Notes: generated by a model not told the origin, from the letters alone. A stretch of DNA of 64,000 nt from CAZADA01 sp964526675 (GCA_964526675.1 CAZGLY010000001.1:62001-126000), one strand, 5' to 3'. Positions 8,584 through 16,996 are shown, numbered from the stretch's first letter. Translations and numbers: made by a program.

Positions 8584-8601
8584 TGAGAGGATGTGACCAT
8601 G
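8530..8601 (+). promoter_or_regulatory. ROSE-like RNA thermometer in the hsp20 leader
   Basis: The hsp20 Shine-Dalgarno GAGAGGA (8585-8591) can pair with upstream TTGCTC (8576-8581). The pairs are U-A, U-G, one bulged G (8578), C-G, U-A, C-G, closing a 5-nt loop AUUGA. The stem extends outward through G-U, U-G, A-U and C-G pairs to 8572 and 8595, ending just before the ATG at 8599. A UUGCU strand with a bulged G opposite AGGA is the signature of ROSE thermometers on rhizobial small heat-shock genes. A second hairpin, TCCCG/CGGGA with a GTT loop, lies at 8537-8549. The assignment is from manual folding only. Confidence 0.6.
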
Positions 8602-9057
8602 CGCACGATTGATTTGTCTCCCCTATACCGCTCCGTTGTGGGCGTCGATCGAATGATCTCCATGCTGGACGCCGCAAACCGCGCGGACGCCGGCACGGGC
8701 TATCCTCCCTTCAATATCGAAGAAATCGGTGAAGACGCGTACCGCGTTGAACTCGCGGTGGCGGGTTTCGCCGAAAGCGATCTGACCATTGAGGTCAAAG
8801 GCGACTTGCTCACCATTCAAGGCCGCCGGGACCGCGACACGACCCAACGCAAGTACATTCACCGCGGCATCGCCGAGCGCGCGTTCGAGCGGCGTTTCAC
8901 CCTCTCCGAACACGTGTCCGTCAATGGCGCGTCCTTGCAAGACGGACTGTTGGTGATCGACCTCGTGCGCGAAGTCCCGGAGGCGCAAAAGCCGCGCACC
9001 ATCGCGATCCAGTCGGGCGCGACGAACACTCAGCTGTTGCAGGGTGAAGCCGCCTAA
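8599..9057 (+). CDS. Small heat-shock protein, Hsp20/IbpA family
   Basis: The 152-residue protein is an alpha-crystallin-type chaperone that holds unfolding proteins. The N-terminal MRTIDLSPLYRSVVGVDRM resembles IbpA. The alpha-crystallin domain covers about 35-130 (YRVELAVAGFAESDLTIEV, then GIAERAFERRFTLSEHV), and the conserved LxxGLLVIDL near 115 corresponds to the family's A-x-x-x-G-x-L-x-V-x-x-P motif region. The ATG at 8599 is chosen over an in-frame GTG at 8593 because GAGAGG lies 8 bp before it and IbpA proteins start this way. A strong terminator follows the gene. Regulation is probably by heat through the leader hairpin described separately. Confidence 0.9.
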   Translation: MRTIDLSPLYRSVVGVDRMISMLDAANRADAGTGYPPFNIEEIGEDAYRVELAVAGFAESDLTIEVKGDLLTIQGRRDRDTTQRKYIHRGIAERAFERRFTLSEHVSVNGASLQDGLLVIDLVREVPEAQKPRTIAIQSGATNTQLLQGEAA

Positions 9058-9100
9058 TCGCCGTGAGGCGTGACACGTTGTTCTCCCTTTCCTGACTGTT

Positions 9101-9131
9101 GGGTCGCGCCTTGGGCGCGGCCCTTTTTCTT
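9101..9131 (+). terminator. Rho-independent terminator after hsp20
   Basis: GGGTCGCGCC (9101-9110), a TTG loop and GGCGCGGCCC (9114-9123) form a 10-bp stem with one T-G pair. The run TTTTTCTTT follows on the plus strand. It lies about 45 bp after the hsp20 stop and just before the end of the convergent ribD-like gene. Confidence 0.85.
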
Positions 9132-9139
9132 TGCGCGTG

Positions 9140-9802
9140 TCACGCGCTGTCGCGCACGCCAAGAAGCCCGGCGGCCTTCAGCGTCTGCGCTAAGGGCGCT
9201 TTGGGATCGACACGCACGCGATTGAACCCGCGCTCGCCCAGCGCCTGAAGCTGCGCCGTCAAATCGCCCGACGGATCGAGCCACCCGCCAACGGACAGAT
9301 CGGCGTCGAAGCCCGCCGTGCCCGCCTCAGCGAGAACCAGCGGTCGGCCCGTGCGCACGCGATGGAAGAAGCCGGCGTTGAGCGCGTCAGCTTCCGCGCC
9401 GCGCAGCCCTTCCTCGACGTCAACGCCGGCGGCGCGGAGGATCGCCACGCCTTCGCCAGCGGCGTTGGGATGGGGATCGGGGCAGGCGATCACGACCCGC
9501 GCGACCCCCCCGTCGCGAAGCCGCTGCGCGCACGACGGCGCACGCGGATCGCTGCGCGCCGCGCAAGGCTCCAACGTTACATAGGCCGTCGCGCCCGGCG
9601 CCCGCCCGCCGAGCAAGGCCAACGCCGTTTCCTCCGCGTGGGGACGGCCGCCCGCGCCTGTAGCTCCCTCCGCGATCACATCCCCGTTCACGACGATCAC
9701 GCAGCCAACGCTGGGATTCGGCGCCGTCGTCCCCAAAGCCCGTCGCGCGAGGGCGAGCGCCCGATCCATCGCGTCCCCGTCGGCCGCGGTCCAACCGGTC
9801 AC
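9140..9802 (-). CDS. ribD: RibD-like deaminase with a reduced reductase domain
   Basis: The 220-residue protein carries the zinc deaminase domain of RibD (about 1-145): substrate motif TTAPNPSVGCVI, HAEETAL and the paired cysteines in LEPCAARS and PSCAQ. This domain deaminates the pyrimidine intermediate of riboflavin synthesis. Full RibD is about 360 residues with a C-terminal reductase. Here the join NAGFFHRVRTGRPLV is intact, but only about 55 residues follow, ending in a piece resembling the tail of the reductase (LGERGFNRVRVD). The central NADPH-binding part is missing, so the enzyme is probably deaminase-only. It starts with GTG overlapping the gpmA stop by 4 bp, so it is in the gpmA operon. 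Confidence 0.75.
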   Translation of the reverse strand: MTGWTAADGDAMDRALALARRALGTTAPNPSVGCVIVVNGDVIAEGATGAGGRPHAEETALALLGGRAPGATAYVTLEPCAARSDPRAPSCAQRLRDGGVARVVIACPDPHPNAAGEGVAILRAAGVDVEEGLRGAEADALNAGFFHRVRTGRPLVLAEAGTAGFDADLSVGGWLDPSGDLTAQLQALGERGFNRVRVDPKAPLAQTLKAAGLLGVRDSA

Positions 9803-10530
9803 GCGGACGCCGGCTCCGGCAAGGCGGTCGCACGCTCGGCGTCGAGATAGCGGACATCACGCACGCTCAGCGACCCCGTCGCAAACGTGACCACCAGCGG
9901 ATTGCCGGTGGGAACTTCGACATTCACGATCTCGCCGTCCGGCACGGCGAACAGGTGCTTGATCAAGGCGCGGATCGAATTGCCGTGGGCGGCGACGATC
10001 ACATGCTCACCCGCCAACAGCTTGGGCGCGATCGCGCTTTCCCAATACGGGATGACCCGATCGAGCGTGGTCTTCAGCGATTCCGTGGACGGCAACGCGC
10101 CGGCCGGCAGCCGCGCATAGCGAGGGTCATGCCCGAAGGCGTTCGGATGATCGGCGGGCATGGGAGGCGGCGGGGTGTCATAGGAGCGCCGCCAGATCTT
10201 CACTTGCTCGTCGCCGTGCTTGGCGGCCGTCTCAGCTTTGTTGAGCCCGGTGAGGCCGCCGTAATGGCGTTCGTTCAGTCGCCAATCCTTCTCCACGGGG
10301 ATCCACACCCGGCCAAGCTCATCGAGCGCCAGATTGAGCGTGCGGATCGCGCGAGTGAGCACGGACGTGTAAGCGCGTTCGGGGAGAACCTCGGCCTCGC
10401 GCAGCAGCCGACCGGCGGCGCGCGCCTGGGCTTCGCCCTCAGGCGTCAAATCAACGTCCACCCAACCCGTGAAGCGGTTTTCGAGGTTCCACACGGATTG
10501 GCCGTGGCGCAGAAAGGTGAGGCTGGTCAT
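9799..10530 (-). CDS. gpmA: 2,3-bisphosphoglycerate-dependent phosphoglycerate mutase
   Basis: The 243-residue protein interconverts 3- and 2-phosphoglycerate in glycolysis. It opens with MTSLTFLRHGQSVWN, whose RHG holds the phospho-accepting His, followed by ENRFTGWVDVDLTPEG, the catalytic Glu block LNERHYGGL, and the second His in VAAHGNSIRAL. The open frame extends 27 codons upstream, but the ATG at 10530 gives the standard N-terminus. The stop overlaps the GTG of the ribD-like gene, so the two are translationally linked. The function fits well with the Entner-Doudoroff and transketolase genes elsewhere in the window. Confidence 0.93.
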   Translation of the reverse strand: MTSLTFLRHGQSVWNLENRFTGWVDVDLTPEGEAQARAAGRLLREAEVLPERAYTSVLTRAIRTLNLALDELGRVWIPVEKDWRLNERHYGGLTGLNKAETAAKHGDEQVKIWRRSYDTPPPPMPADHPNAFGHDPRYARLPAGALPSTESLKTTLDRVIPYWESAIAPKLLAGEHVIVAAHGNSIRALIKHLFAVPDGEIVNVEVPTGNPLVVTFATGSLSVRDVRYLDAERATALPEPASA

Positions 10531-10752
10531 GGGCGGCGTGTCCGAATTCAAAGGGTGACGCGGCAGGCCTAGCGCGGGGCAAGGCGGCCGACAAGGGCGC
10601 GGCCGGGTCATGCCGGCGCTGGTCTTTACACTCTGTTGGAGGGCGCCCTATCGATCGGCGGCACGCTCTGGCGTCCGCACTTGAACAAAACGAGCAAGCA
10701 AGGCTAAGTGCCGGCGACGACCGACGGTCGCGGAACTCTTGGAGGATTCTTA

Positions 10753-12297
10753 ATGAGTATTAAGCCACGCGCCGACCTGACGCCAAATACCGAAGAATTC
10801 GAGACGACGCCGCTGGTCGCGCCACAAGGATTTCGTGAATACGACGCGCGCTGGTGGTTCGGCGCGCCGGGCCATGACAAAGCGCCCGAGCTCAACCTGT
10901 TAGGGGTTCAAGCCCTCGGCGGCGGCCTCGGCTCCCTTCTGCATGAACTGGGGGTCGAGCCCAAGATCGCGGTCGGCCACGATTTCCGCGGCTACTCCCT
11001 GGCCATCAAGCAATCGCTGACGCTTGGGCTGGTGAACGCCGGGTGCCAAGTGCACGACATCGGCCTCGCCTTGTCGCCAATGGCGTATTTCGCGCAGTTC
11101 CACCTGGACTGCCCGGCCGTGGCGATGGTCACCGCCAGCCACAATGAGAATGGCTGGACCGGCGTGAAGATGGGGGCGGAGCGGCCGCTGACGTTCGGCC
11201 CGGAACTGATGAGCCGTCTGAAGGAAATCGTCCTCGGCGGCCTGCAGCAAACGCGGTCCGGGGGATCCTATCGGTTTGTCGAGGGGGTTAAAGCCGCCTA
11301 CGTGGCCGACCTGGTGGCGACGGCGCCAACGCTGACGCGGAAGATCAAAGCCGTGGTCGCTTGCGGCAATGGCACCGCCGGCGCGTTCGCTCCTGAGGTT
11401 CTCGAGAAAATCGGCGTCGAACTCGTCGCGTTGGACACGAATCTCGACTTCACCTTCCCGCGCTACAACCCCAATCCGGAAGACATGCACATGCTCAATG
11501 TGCTGAAGGCCGCTGTGCGCGAGCACGGCGCGGACGTGGGTTTCGCCTTCGATGGCGACGGCGACCGTTGCGGCGTGGTCGACAACGAAGGCGAGGAGAT
11601 TTTCTCCGACAAAGTGGGCGTCATGCTCGCGCGCGACCTGTCGGCCAAATTTCCCAACGCCCAATTCGTGGTCGATGTGAAATCAACGGGCATCTTCGCG
11701 ATGGACCCCGTGTTGAAGAGCCACGGCGCGACGACGGATTACTACAAGACCGGCCATTCTTACATCAAACGCCGCACGAAGGAGTTGGGGGCCTTGGCCG
11801 GCTTCGAGAAATCCGGGCACTTCTTCCTGCAGCCCCCCATCGGTCGGGGCTATGACGACGGCATTCTGGCGGCGCTGTCGGTCTTGCGCATGCTCGACAA
11901 CGCCCCGGATCAAACCTTGGCGGACATGCGCCGGGCGTTGCCGTTCACCTATTCCTCGCCAACCATGTCGCCCAAGTGCGCTGACGACCTCAAATACGGC
12001 GTCGTGGACGACATCAAGAACCAATATCTGTCGCTCAAAGAACAAGGCGCGACCATTCTCGGCCAACGCATCGCGGACATCATCACCGTCAATGGCGTGC
12101 GTGTCGTGTTGGAGGACGGGACCTGGGGCCTGGTGCGCGCGTCGTCGAACAAACCCTCGCTCGTCGTTGTGGTGGAGAGCCCCGTCAGCCGCGAGAATCT
12201 GCTGGGCATGTTCCGCGACATTGAGGCTCGGCTCTCCGCCCGCCCGGAAGTCGGGGAATTCGATCAAAAGTTGGAAGAAGAGCCCGTCAGCGCGTAG
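10753..12297 (+). CDS. Phosphomannomutase/phosphoglucomutase family protein
   Basis: The 514-residue enzyme belongs to the alpha-D-phosphohexomutase superfamily, which moves phosphate between C6 and C1 of glucose or mannose. Visible motifs are the phosphoserine loop TASHNENGWTGVKMG, the Mg-binding loop FDGDGDRCGVVD, and the sugar-binding block GFEKSGHFF. The N-terminus includes a REYDARWWFG segment similar to AlgC-type enzymes. The ATG at 10753 follows GGAGG at 10741-10745; the upstream 15 open codons are rejected. Products feed GDP-mannose or UDP-glucose. The latter is the substrate of the SqdB encoded 2.5 kb away, although there is no operon link because the strands differ. Confidence 0.88.
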   Translation: MSIKPRADLTPNTEEFETTPLVAPQGFREYDARWWFGAPGHDKAPELNLLGVQALGGGLGSLLHELGVEPKIAVGHDFRGYSLAIKQSLTLGLVNAGCQVHDIGLALSPMAYFAQFHLDCPAVAMVTASHNENGWTGVKMGAERPLTFGPELMSRLKEIVLGGLQQTRSGGSYRFVEGVKAAYVADLVATAPTLTRKIKAVVACGNGTAGAFAPEVLEKIGVELVALDTNLDFTFPRYNPNPEDMHMLNVLKAAVREHGADVGFAFDGDGDRCGVVDNEGEEIFSDKVGVMLARDLSAKFPNAQFVVDVKSTGIFAMDPVLKSHGATTDYYKTGHSYIKRRTKELGALAGFEKSGHFFLQPPIGRGYDDGILAALSVLRMLDNAPDQTLADMRRALPFTYSSPTMSPKCADDLKYGVVDDIKNQYLSLKEQGATILGQRIADIITVNGVRVVLEDGTWGLVRASSNKPSLVVVVESPVSRENLLGMFRDIEARLSARPEVGEFDQKLEEEPVSA

Positions 12298-12306
12298 CCG
12301 CCGCCG

Positions 12307-13554
12307 TCAGCTCTGCAACCGCACAAGCCCGGCGCCCAAGCGTGCGCCGGGCGTCGGCGCTCCAGACGGGCCCTCGGCCCGGGCAAACAGCGTGAAGCGG
12401 CCGGTCGCCCACACATCGGCATAGTCGTCCAACGCCACGGGCGCGGCGGTGCGCACCGTCGCCACGCCGGCGCAGTCCGCCGAGAGGGCGTCGTCTGGGA
12501 TCTCGGTGAGATCCCGCGCCCGGACGCCGTCGGCGATCGCTTCGATCACACACGGCGTCTCCGCCCCTGCGATCCGCACCACGCAGGCGTCGCCCACGGC
12601 GGCGGGCGTGGCGTGCGCCCAGTAGAGGAGACCCTGAAAGTGCTGTGTCTCCCGCGGCGGCGTCGTGGCGTGGCTGACAACGTCCCCACGCCCCACCATC
12701 ACGGGCGGATCGAGCCGCATCTCCACGATCGGCGTCGCGGCGGTCTCCGCAAGCGCCTGCACCGTGGCGAGCTTTTGGCCGGGCGTCACGACGACCCGAT
12801 CGCCGACCTGCGCGACCCCGGCGTGCACCGCGCCGCGTACGCCGCCTTCCGGCCCGCCGCCCGTAGCGTTGACGAGGCGCAGCGGCAACGCCGCGCGCGT
12901 CGGCGTCCGGTCAAGCTCGTCAAGAACGTCCAAAACCGACGGGCCCTCATACCAAGGCATGTTGTTGCGGTCCTGCTGGTCCAGCGGTCCGGCGAGCCCG
13001 TCGCCCCGACGCGCGGACACAGGCACGAAGGAGCGCGGCTCCACCCCAACCCCCATGAGGTGGTGGCGAAACTCCTCCTCAATCAGCTCAAACTGCTCCT
13101 GTTCGTAATCGACCAGGTCCATCTTGTTGACGATCACGCTCACCTGACGCGCGCCCAACAACCGCAGGAAGCGACCATATCGACGCGACGGCTCGCGCAC
13201 GCCCTCGGAGGCGTCAATCACGAGCAGCGCGGCGTCCGCGTCCAGCCCGTCACACAACACGGCCTTCAGGACCGGACCTGGGTCGGGCGCATCAACGATC
13301 GCGTAAGCACGCCGTGCGGTGCGCACCAGAACTTCATGAGCTGCGGGAAGCCCCGTCGCCCACGGCGTGTCACGGCCGGCGTCAAGGCCGCCTGCGGCCG
13401 TCACGCCGGCTGCGGCGGTCTCCGCGACGCCCGCGCCCATTCCGACGAACAACCGCCCCACGACCGTGGATTTGCCATGGTCCGCGTGGCCGACAACCAC
13501 GACCCGGAGCGGCGGCTCGCCGTCGCCGGCTGAGTGGCGAGGAACCGTCACCAC
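12307..13554 (-). CDS. CysN-like GTPase (sulfate adenylyltransferase large-subunit homologue), degenerate
   Basis: The 415-residue protein looks like the GTPase subunit of ATP sulfurylase. It has the P-loop GHADHGKST near residue 22, the NKMD guanine-specificity motif near 150, and the CysN-type block NNMPWYEGPSVLDVLDELD before the beta-barrel domains. The G3 motif, normally DTPGH, reads DAPDPG, so the catalytic His is lost and GTP hydrolysis may be impaired. No cysD, which encodes the catalytic partner, is nearby. The gene lies 135 bp downstream of sqdB on the same strand, so a link to sulfite supply for sulfoquinovose synthesis is an inference. The start is a GTG with an upstream GGACGAGG. 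Confidence 0.75.
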   Translation of the reverse strand: MVTVPRHSAGDGEPPLRVVVVGHADHGKSTVVGRLFVGMGAGVAETAAAGVTAAGGLDAGRDTPWATGLPAAHEVLVRTARRAYAIVDAPDPGPVLKAVLCDGLDADAALLVIDASEGVREPSRRYGRFLRLLGARQVSVIVNKMDLVDYEQEQFELIEEEFRHHLMGVGVEPRSFVPVSARRGDGLAGPLDQQDRNNMPWYEGPSVLDVLDELDRTPTRAALPLRLVNATGGGPEGGVRGAVHAGVAQVGDRVVVTPGQKLATVQALAETAATPIVEMRLDPPVMVGRGDVVSHATTPPRETQHFQGLLYWAHATPAAVGDACVVRIAGAETPCVIEAIADGVRARDLTEIPDDALSADCAGVATVRTAAPVALDDYADVWATGRFTLFARAEGPSGAPTPGARLGAGLVRLQS

Positions 13555-13689
13555 AGACCTCGTCCTTGACCGTCAGCGCCGCTGGGGCGCAACCGCCCAC
13601 GCGGACGCGGCGGCGTCCATCGCCCTAAACGCGTCGCCCCCACAGAATCGCCCCTAGCGGATCGCCCCCGGGCCCGCGGCTGCGCCATC

Positions 13690-14868
13690 CTAGTGGGCGG
13701 CCGCGCGTCCCGCTGACCAATATGACACACAGGGTATCTTGCCCCGATCACATCGATCCGCATACCGGCTTGCGATGTCCGTGACTTCCTCCATCAGGCC
13801 GCGCTCGAGCGTGATCGGGTCCAACCCCAGATTCAGGAACCGATCATTCTCCACATGGAGGTCATTCTCATCCGCCTCATTGCGCGGGTTCGGCATGTTG
13901 GCCACCTCCGCGCCGGTGATGTCGGCGATCATGCGCGCCAGATCGCGGACGCGGTGGGTCTCGGTCATTTGATTGAGGATGTTCACCCGCTCGCCCGTTT
14001 GCGGCGGATTGTCGACGGCCAGCTCAATGCATCGCACGGTGTCTTGAATGTGAATGAAGGCGCGCGTCTGACCGCCGGTACCGTGCACCGTCAGCGGGTA
14101 ATTGACGGCCGCCTGCATCAAGAAGCGATTGAGCACCGTGCCGTAATCGCCATCATAGTCAAAGCGGTTGATCAGGCGCTCGTCACGCGACGTCTCGGCC
14201 GTTTGCGTCCCCCAAACAATGCCTTGATGCAAGTCGGTGATTTTGACGCCATCATTTTTATTATAGAAATAAAAGAAAAGCTGGTCCTGAGTTTTTGTCA
14301 TGTGGTAGATGGAGCCAGGGTTTGCCGGATACAAAATCTCCTGCTCATGGGCCCCGTTGTCGGTCTCGACCATCACCCGAAGGTATCCTTCCGGGATCTT
14401 CATCCCCGCAGTGCCGTATCCATAGACGCCCATGGTGCCCAGGTGCACCAGGTGCACGTCCACGCCCGACTCCACGATGGCCGCCAGCACGTCGTTCGTG
14501 GCGTTGAGGTTGTTTCGCACCGTGTATCGTTTGTGCCAGGACGATTTCATCGAGTACGGCGCTGCGCGTTGCTCCGCGAAATGCACGATGGCGTCAGGTT
14601 TTTCGTCGCGGATCAGCGTCAAAAGGCGATGATAGTGCTCGCCGATCGTGAAGTTGTGGAAGCTGATGTCGCGACCCGACACATCCTTCCACACGCGCAG
14701 CCTTTCCCCCATCGGCCGGATCGGGGTGAGGGACTCCACCTCCAATTCGATATCGATCTTCCGACGCGACAGATTGTCGACAATCGTCACGTCGTGACCG
14801 CGATTGGACAAATGGAGGGCCGTCGGCCAGCCGCAAAAGCCGTCCCCGCCCAGAACGATAATTTTCAC
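13690..14868 (-). CDS. sqdB: UDP-sulfoquinovose synthase
   Basis: The 392-residue protein closely follows SqdB/SQD1, the NAD-dependent enzyme that joins sulfite to UDP-glucose to give UDP-sulfoquinovose, head group donor of the sulfolipid SQDG. It starts with the Rossmann motif IVLGGDGFCGWPTAL. It then has HFAEQRAAPYSM, the catalytic Thr region LGTMGVYG, the Tyr/Lys pair in YHMTK, TDLHQGIVWG, RLDYDG-like RFDYDG, and GGQTRAFIHIQDTVRC. Start is a GTG at 14868 with GGAGG 7 bp upstream. No sqdX or sqdD glycosyltransferase is in the window. A short AT-rich codon patch near 14260-14275 (Phe-Tyr-Phe-Tyr-Asn-Lys-Asn) stands out from the GC-rich context. Confidence 0.92.
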   Translation of the reverse strand: MKIIVLGGDGFCGWPTALHLSNRGHDVTIVDNLSRRKIDIELEVESLTPIRPMGERLRVWKDVSGRDISFHNFTIGEHYHRLLTLIRDEKPDAIVHFAEQRAAPYSMKSSWHKRYTVRNNLNATNDVLAAIVESGVDVHLVHLGTMGVYGYGTAGMKIPEGYLRVMVETDNGAHEQEILYPANPGSIYHMTKTQDQLFFYFYNKNDGVKITDLHQGIVWGTQTAETSRDERLINRFDYDGDYGTVLNRFLMQAAVNYPLTVHGTGGQTRAFIHIQDTVRCIELAVDNPPQTGERVNILNQMTETHRVRDLARMIADITGAEVANMPNPRNEADENDLHVENDRFLNLGLDPITLERGLMEEVTDIASRYADRCDRGKIPCVSYWSAGRAAAH

Positions 14869-15055
14869 CTAGCCACCTCCGATGCGCATCGTCGCGGTCG
14901 CCGCCGCGGCAGACGTTCTGCGCGTCCTTGTTTCTTTTGCGATTAATCTGCTCTGCTAACGCCCGCGGCGATGCGCTGTCAAACCTCCCGCGAACTCCAA
15001 CGCGCCGTCGGGCGCCCCCTTGACGGCGCCCCCGCAGCCCAAGACAGTCCCGCGC

Positions 15056-15637
15056 ATGCGCATTGGCTGGTTCTTTCCCACCGCGTTTTTGGTCGCTGCG
15101 GGCATGGTTTGGATGGGCGTCTCGCCAGGTTTGGCGGGCCGTCGCGAGCTTGCCGTGGAGCTGGCGGACATTCGGGCCCATGGGTATGTCCTTGAATCCA
15201 CGGGCCTGGAAGATCTCGTCGACACCAGCGGCGTGACCCACGAGGTGATTGAGAGCGGCGCGCTGACGCGTGCGCGCATGTCCAATCTGCGCCCGGCCCC
15301 CGGCGGTTTGAAATCCAACGCGGGGGTGTTCGCCTCCATGCCGGCGGCGGTCGCGCATATGTTCGAAGAGATGCCGGTGCGGGTCACGATCACGGCCCGG
15401 CGCGCGCCGGAGGACGGCTCGACGGAGTTCGCCGCCGCCTACTTCATCGACCATGTCGGCTCGTCGGGATGGCAGGCGTTCACCCCCACAGCGCGCTTCG
15501 CCGACTACAGCTTCGACTGGGTGCCGCCCGCCAATCACCGCAACCGCGCCTCCATGGTGGGCATCACGCCGGACGTCAGCGGCGGCCTTGGCGCGCTGGA
15601 GGTGTTGCGCATCCGCGTAGAGCTCGCCGAGCCCTAG
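15056..15637 (+). CDS. Hypothetical membrane-anchored protein
   Basis: The 193-residue protein begins with a hydrophobic helix (about residues 4-25, WFFPTAFLVAAGMVWM) that is either an uncleaved anchor or a signal peptide. The remainder is a soluble domain of mixed strand and helix with no motif I recognise. The frame can also be opened by a TTG at 15020; the ATG at 15056 puts the hydrophobic helix at the N-terminus and is preferred. No strong ribosome binding site is seen for either. It is divergent from sqdB, but nothing in the sequence ties it to sulfolipid synthesis. Confidence 0.6.
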   Translation: MRIGWFFPTAFLVAAGMVWMGVSPGLAGRRELAVELADIRAHGYVLESTGLEDLVDTSGVTHEVIESGALTRARMSNLRPAPGGLKSNAGVFASMPAAVAHMFEEMPVRVTITARRAPEDGSTEFAAAYFIDHVGSSGWQAFTPTARFADYSFDWVPPANHRNRASMVGITPDVSGGLGALEVLRIRVELAEP

Positions 15638-15737
15638 GGTTCGCCGACACAACCGGCCCACAGCCAGCCGTGCAGTTTTAGCGTCGATCGAAACCGCCGC
15701 GCCTAGCCTGAGGGCACTTGGGTTGAGCGAGGCGAGC

Positions 15738-16403
15738 ATGACTTCTCGGGCGATGTGGCGTGCGGCGGCGGTCTTGGCGACGACGGGTGTGTTCGCGACC
15801 AGCGCGCACGCGGATCTGATCAAGGTGGGCGGACGCGGCGGCACCCTCGGTTACGGCGGGGAGGCCGGGCTTCAACTGCACAAGCGCTTCGTGCTCCGCG
15901 GCAGCATGACGCGCGCCGAGATCAACCTCGAAGAAACGATCAACGACATCGATTACGACGCCGAAATTGATCTCGGCGCCATGGGCGTCCAAGCCGACAT
16001 TTATCCCTTGGCGGGCGGCTTCTACCTCACAGGCGGCTACTTCATCAACGGCAACGAAGCGTCGCTTCGGGCCACGCCGAGCGAAGGGATCACCTTGGGC
16101 GACACCGTCTACACGCCCGAGGAAGTGGGAACGCTTGTCGGCGATGTGACGTTCGACGACACCGCTTATTTCGCGGGCTTGGGTCTGACGACCCGGATCC
16201 CCGCCACGCCGATCGAGACGTTCTTCGAAGGCGGCGTCTATTTCCAGGGCGCGCCGGAAGTGACGTACACCGCCAGCGGTTTGGTGGCGAACGACCCGAC
16301 CTTCCTCGCCGACTTGGACGCCGAAGCCGCGGAAGTCCAAGACGAGCTGGCGATCCTTGAAACCTACCCGGCGATCAACATCGGTCTGCGCCTGAGCTTC
16401 TAG
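15738..16403 (+). CDS. Putative outer-membrane beta-barrel protein
   Basis: The 221-residue protein has a cleavable signal peptide (basic start, hydrophobic core, probable cleavage after SAHA). Alternating hydrophobic and polar segments follow, such as GYGGEAGLQLHKRFVLRGSM and FYLTGGYFINGN, and the chain ends in LRLSF, the terminal Phe typical of outer-membrane barrels. Family members of this kind are small porin-like or adhesin-like proteins; the precise role is unknown. The ATG at 15738 gives a normal signal peptide, so the in-frame TTG at 15723 is rejected. Its stop overlaps the stop of the convergent gene by 4 bp. Confidence 0.68.
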   Translation: MTSRAMWRAAAVLATTGVFATSAHADLIKVGGRGGTLGYGGEAGLQLHKRFVLRGSMTRAEINLEETINDIDYDAEIDLGAMGVQADIYPLAGGFYLTGGYFINGNEASLRATPSEGITLGDTVYTPEEVGTLVGDVTFDDTAYFAGLGLTTRIPATPIETFFEGGVYFQGAPEVTYTASGLVANDPTFLADLDAEAAEVQDELAILETYPAINIGLRLSF

Positions 16404-16960
16404 GTCGAAGCCGCAACGCCGCGCCGCGCGAGAGGAACGACGATCAGCGCGATCGCGGTCCAACACCCCACAGCGACCGCGGTCACGAGCGCTAAGCTGA
16501 GGCGAACGCCCGCGAGACCAAACACGCGCCCATCCGCGGGAATGAGGGGCGTGAGGCGTGTCGCCTCCGCGACGGCGGCGATGACCAAGGCCGCGAAGCA
16601 CCAGGACATCCGGCTGGCGTGGGCGCCGCGCGCTTTGGCCCGCGCCATTGGGGACGTCGCGCGCCGTCCGCGCCGAATGATCCACACGCCGCCGCCCACC
16701 GTGACGAGAGCGAACACCGACAATCCGTGGAACGGGTTGAGGCCGCCTGTGATCTCATAGACGAACAAACCGCTGAGCGCCGCGCCCACAATCGCCGCCA
16801 CAAAGCCATAGCCCAACACGCGATGGAGACGGCGTCCCTTCGCCAGGACAAAAATCGCGACGCCCAACCCGAACGCAAGCGCCGACGACGCCAGGTGGAC
16901 GCTCACCATTGCCGGCTTCCGCGCGAGAAACGCGAGGATTGCATCGCCCCACTCGCCCAT
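16400..16960 (-). CDS. DUF2306-like integral membrane protein
   Basis: The 186-residue protein has about five hydrophobic helices. The first includes the conserved His of VHLASSALAFGLG, followed by a GRRLHRVLGY motif and NPFHGLSVFAL, consistent with the DUF2306 family of predicted membrane proteins. No enzymatic motif is apparent. It is convergent with the outer-membrane protein gene (4-bp overlap) and lies 36 bp downstream of the argE start region on the opposite side, so it is probably its own unit. The function is unknown. Confidence 0.7.
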   Translation of the reverse strand: MGEWGDAILAFLARKPAMVSVHLASSALAFGLGVAIFVLAKGRRLHRVLGYGFVAAIVGAALSGLFVYEITGGLNPFHGLSVFALVTVGGGVWIIRRGRRATSPMARAKARGAHASRMSWCFAALVIAAVAEATRLTPLIPADGRVFGLAGVRLSLALVTAVAVGCWTAIALIVVPLARRGVAAST

Positions 16961-16996
16961 TCGTCCCTGCGGTCCTTGTGTTTGCGTGCGTCCCGC

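Noticed and set aside
14255..14280. AT-rich patch inside sqdB as a sign of recent transfer or a promoter
   Set aside because: It is in frame and encodes a normal Tyr/Phe/Asn/Lys stretch of the protein. One short patch is not enough to claim transfer.
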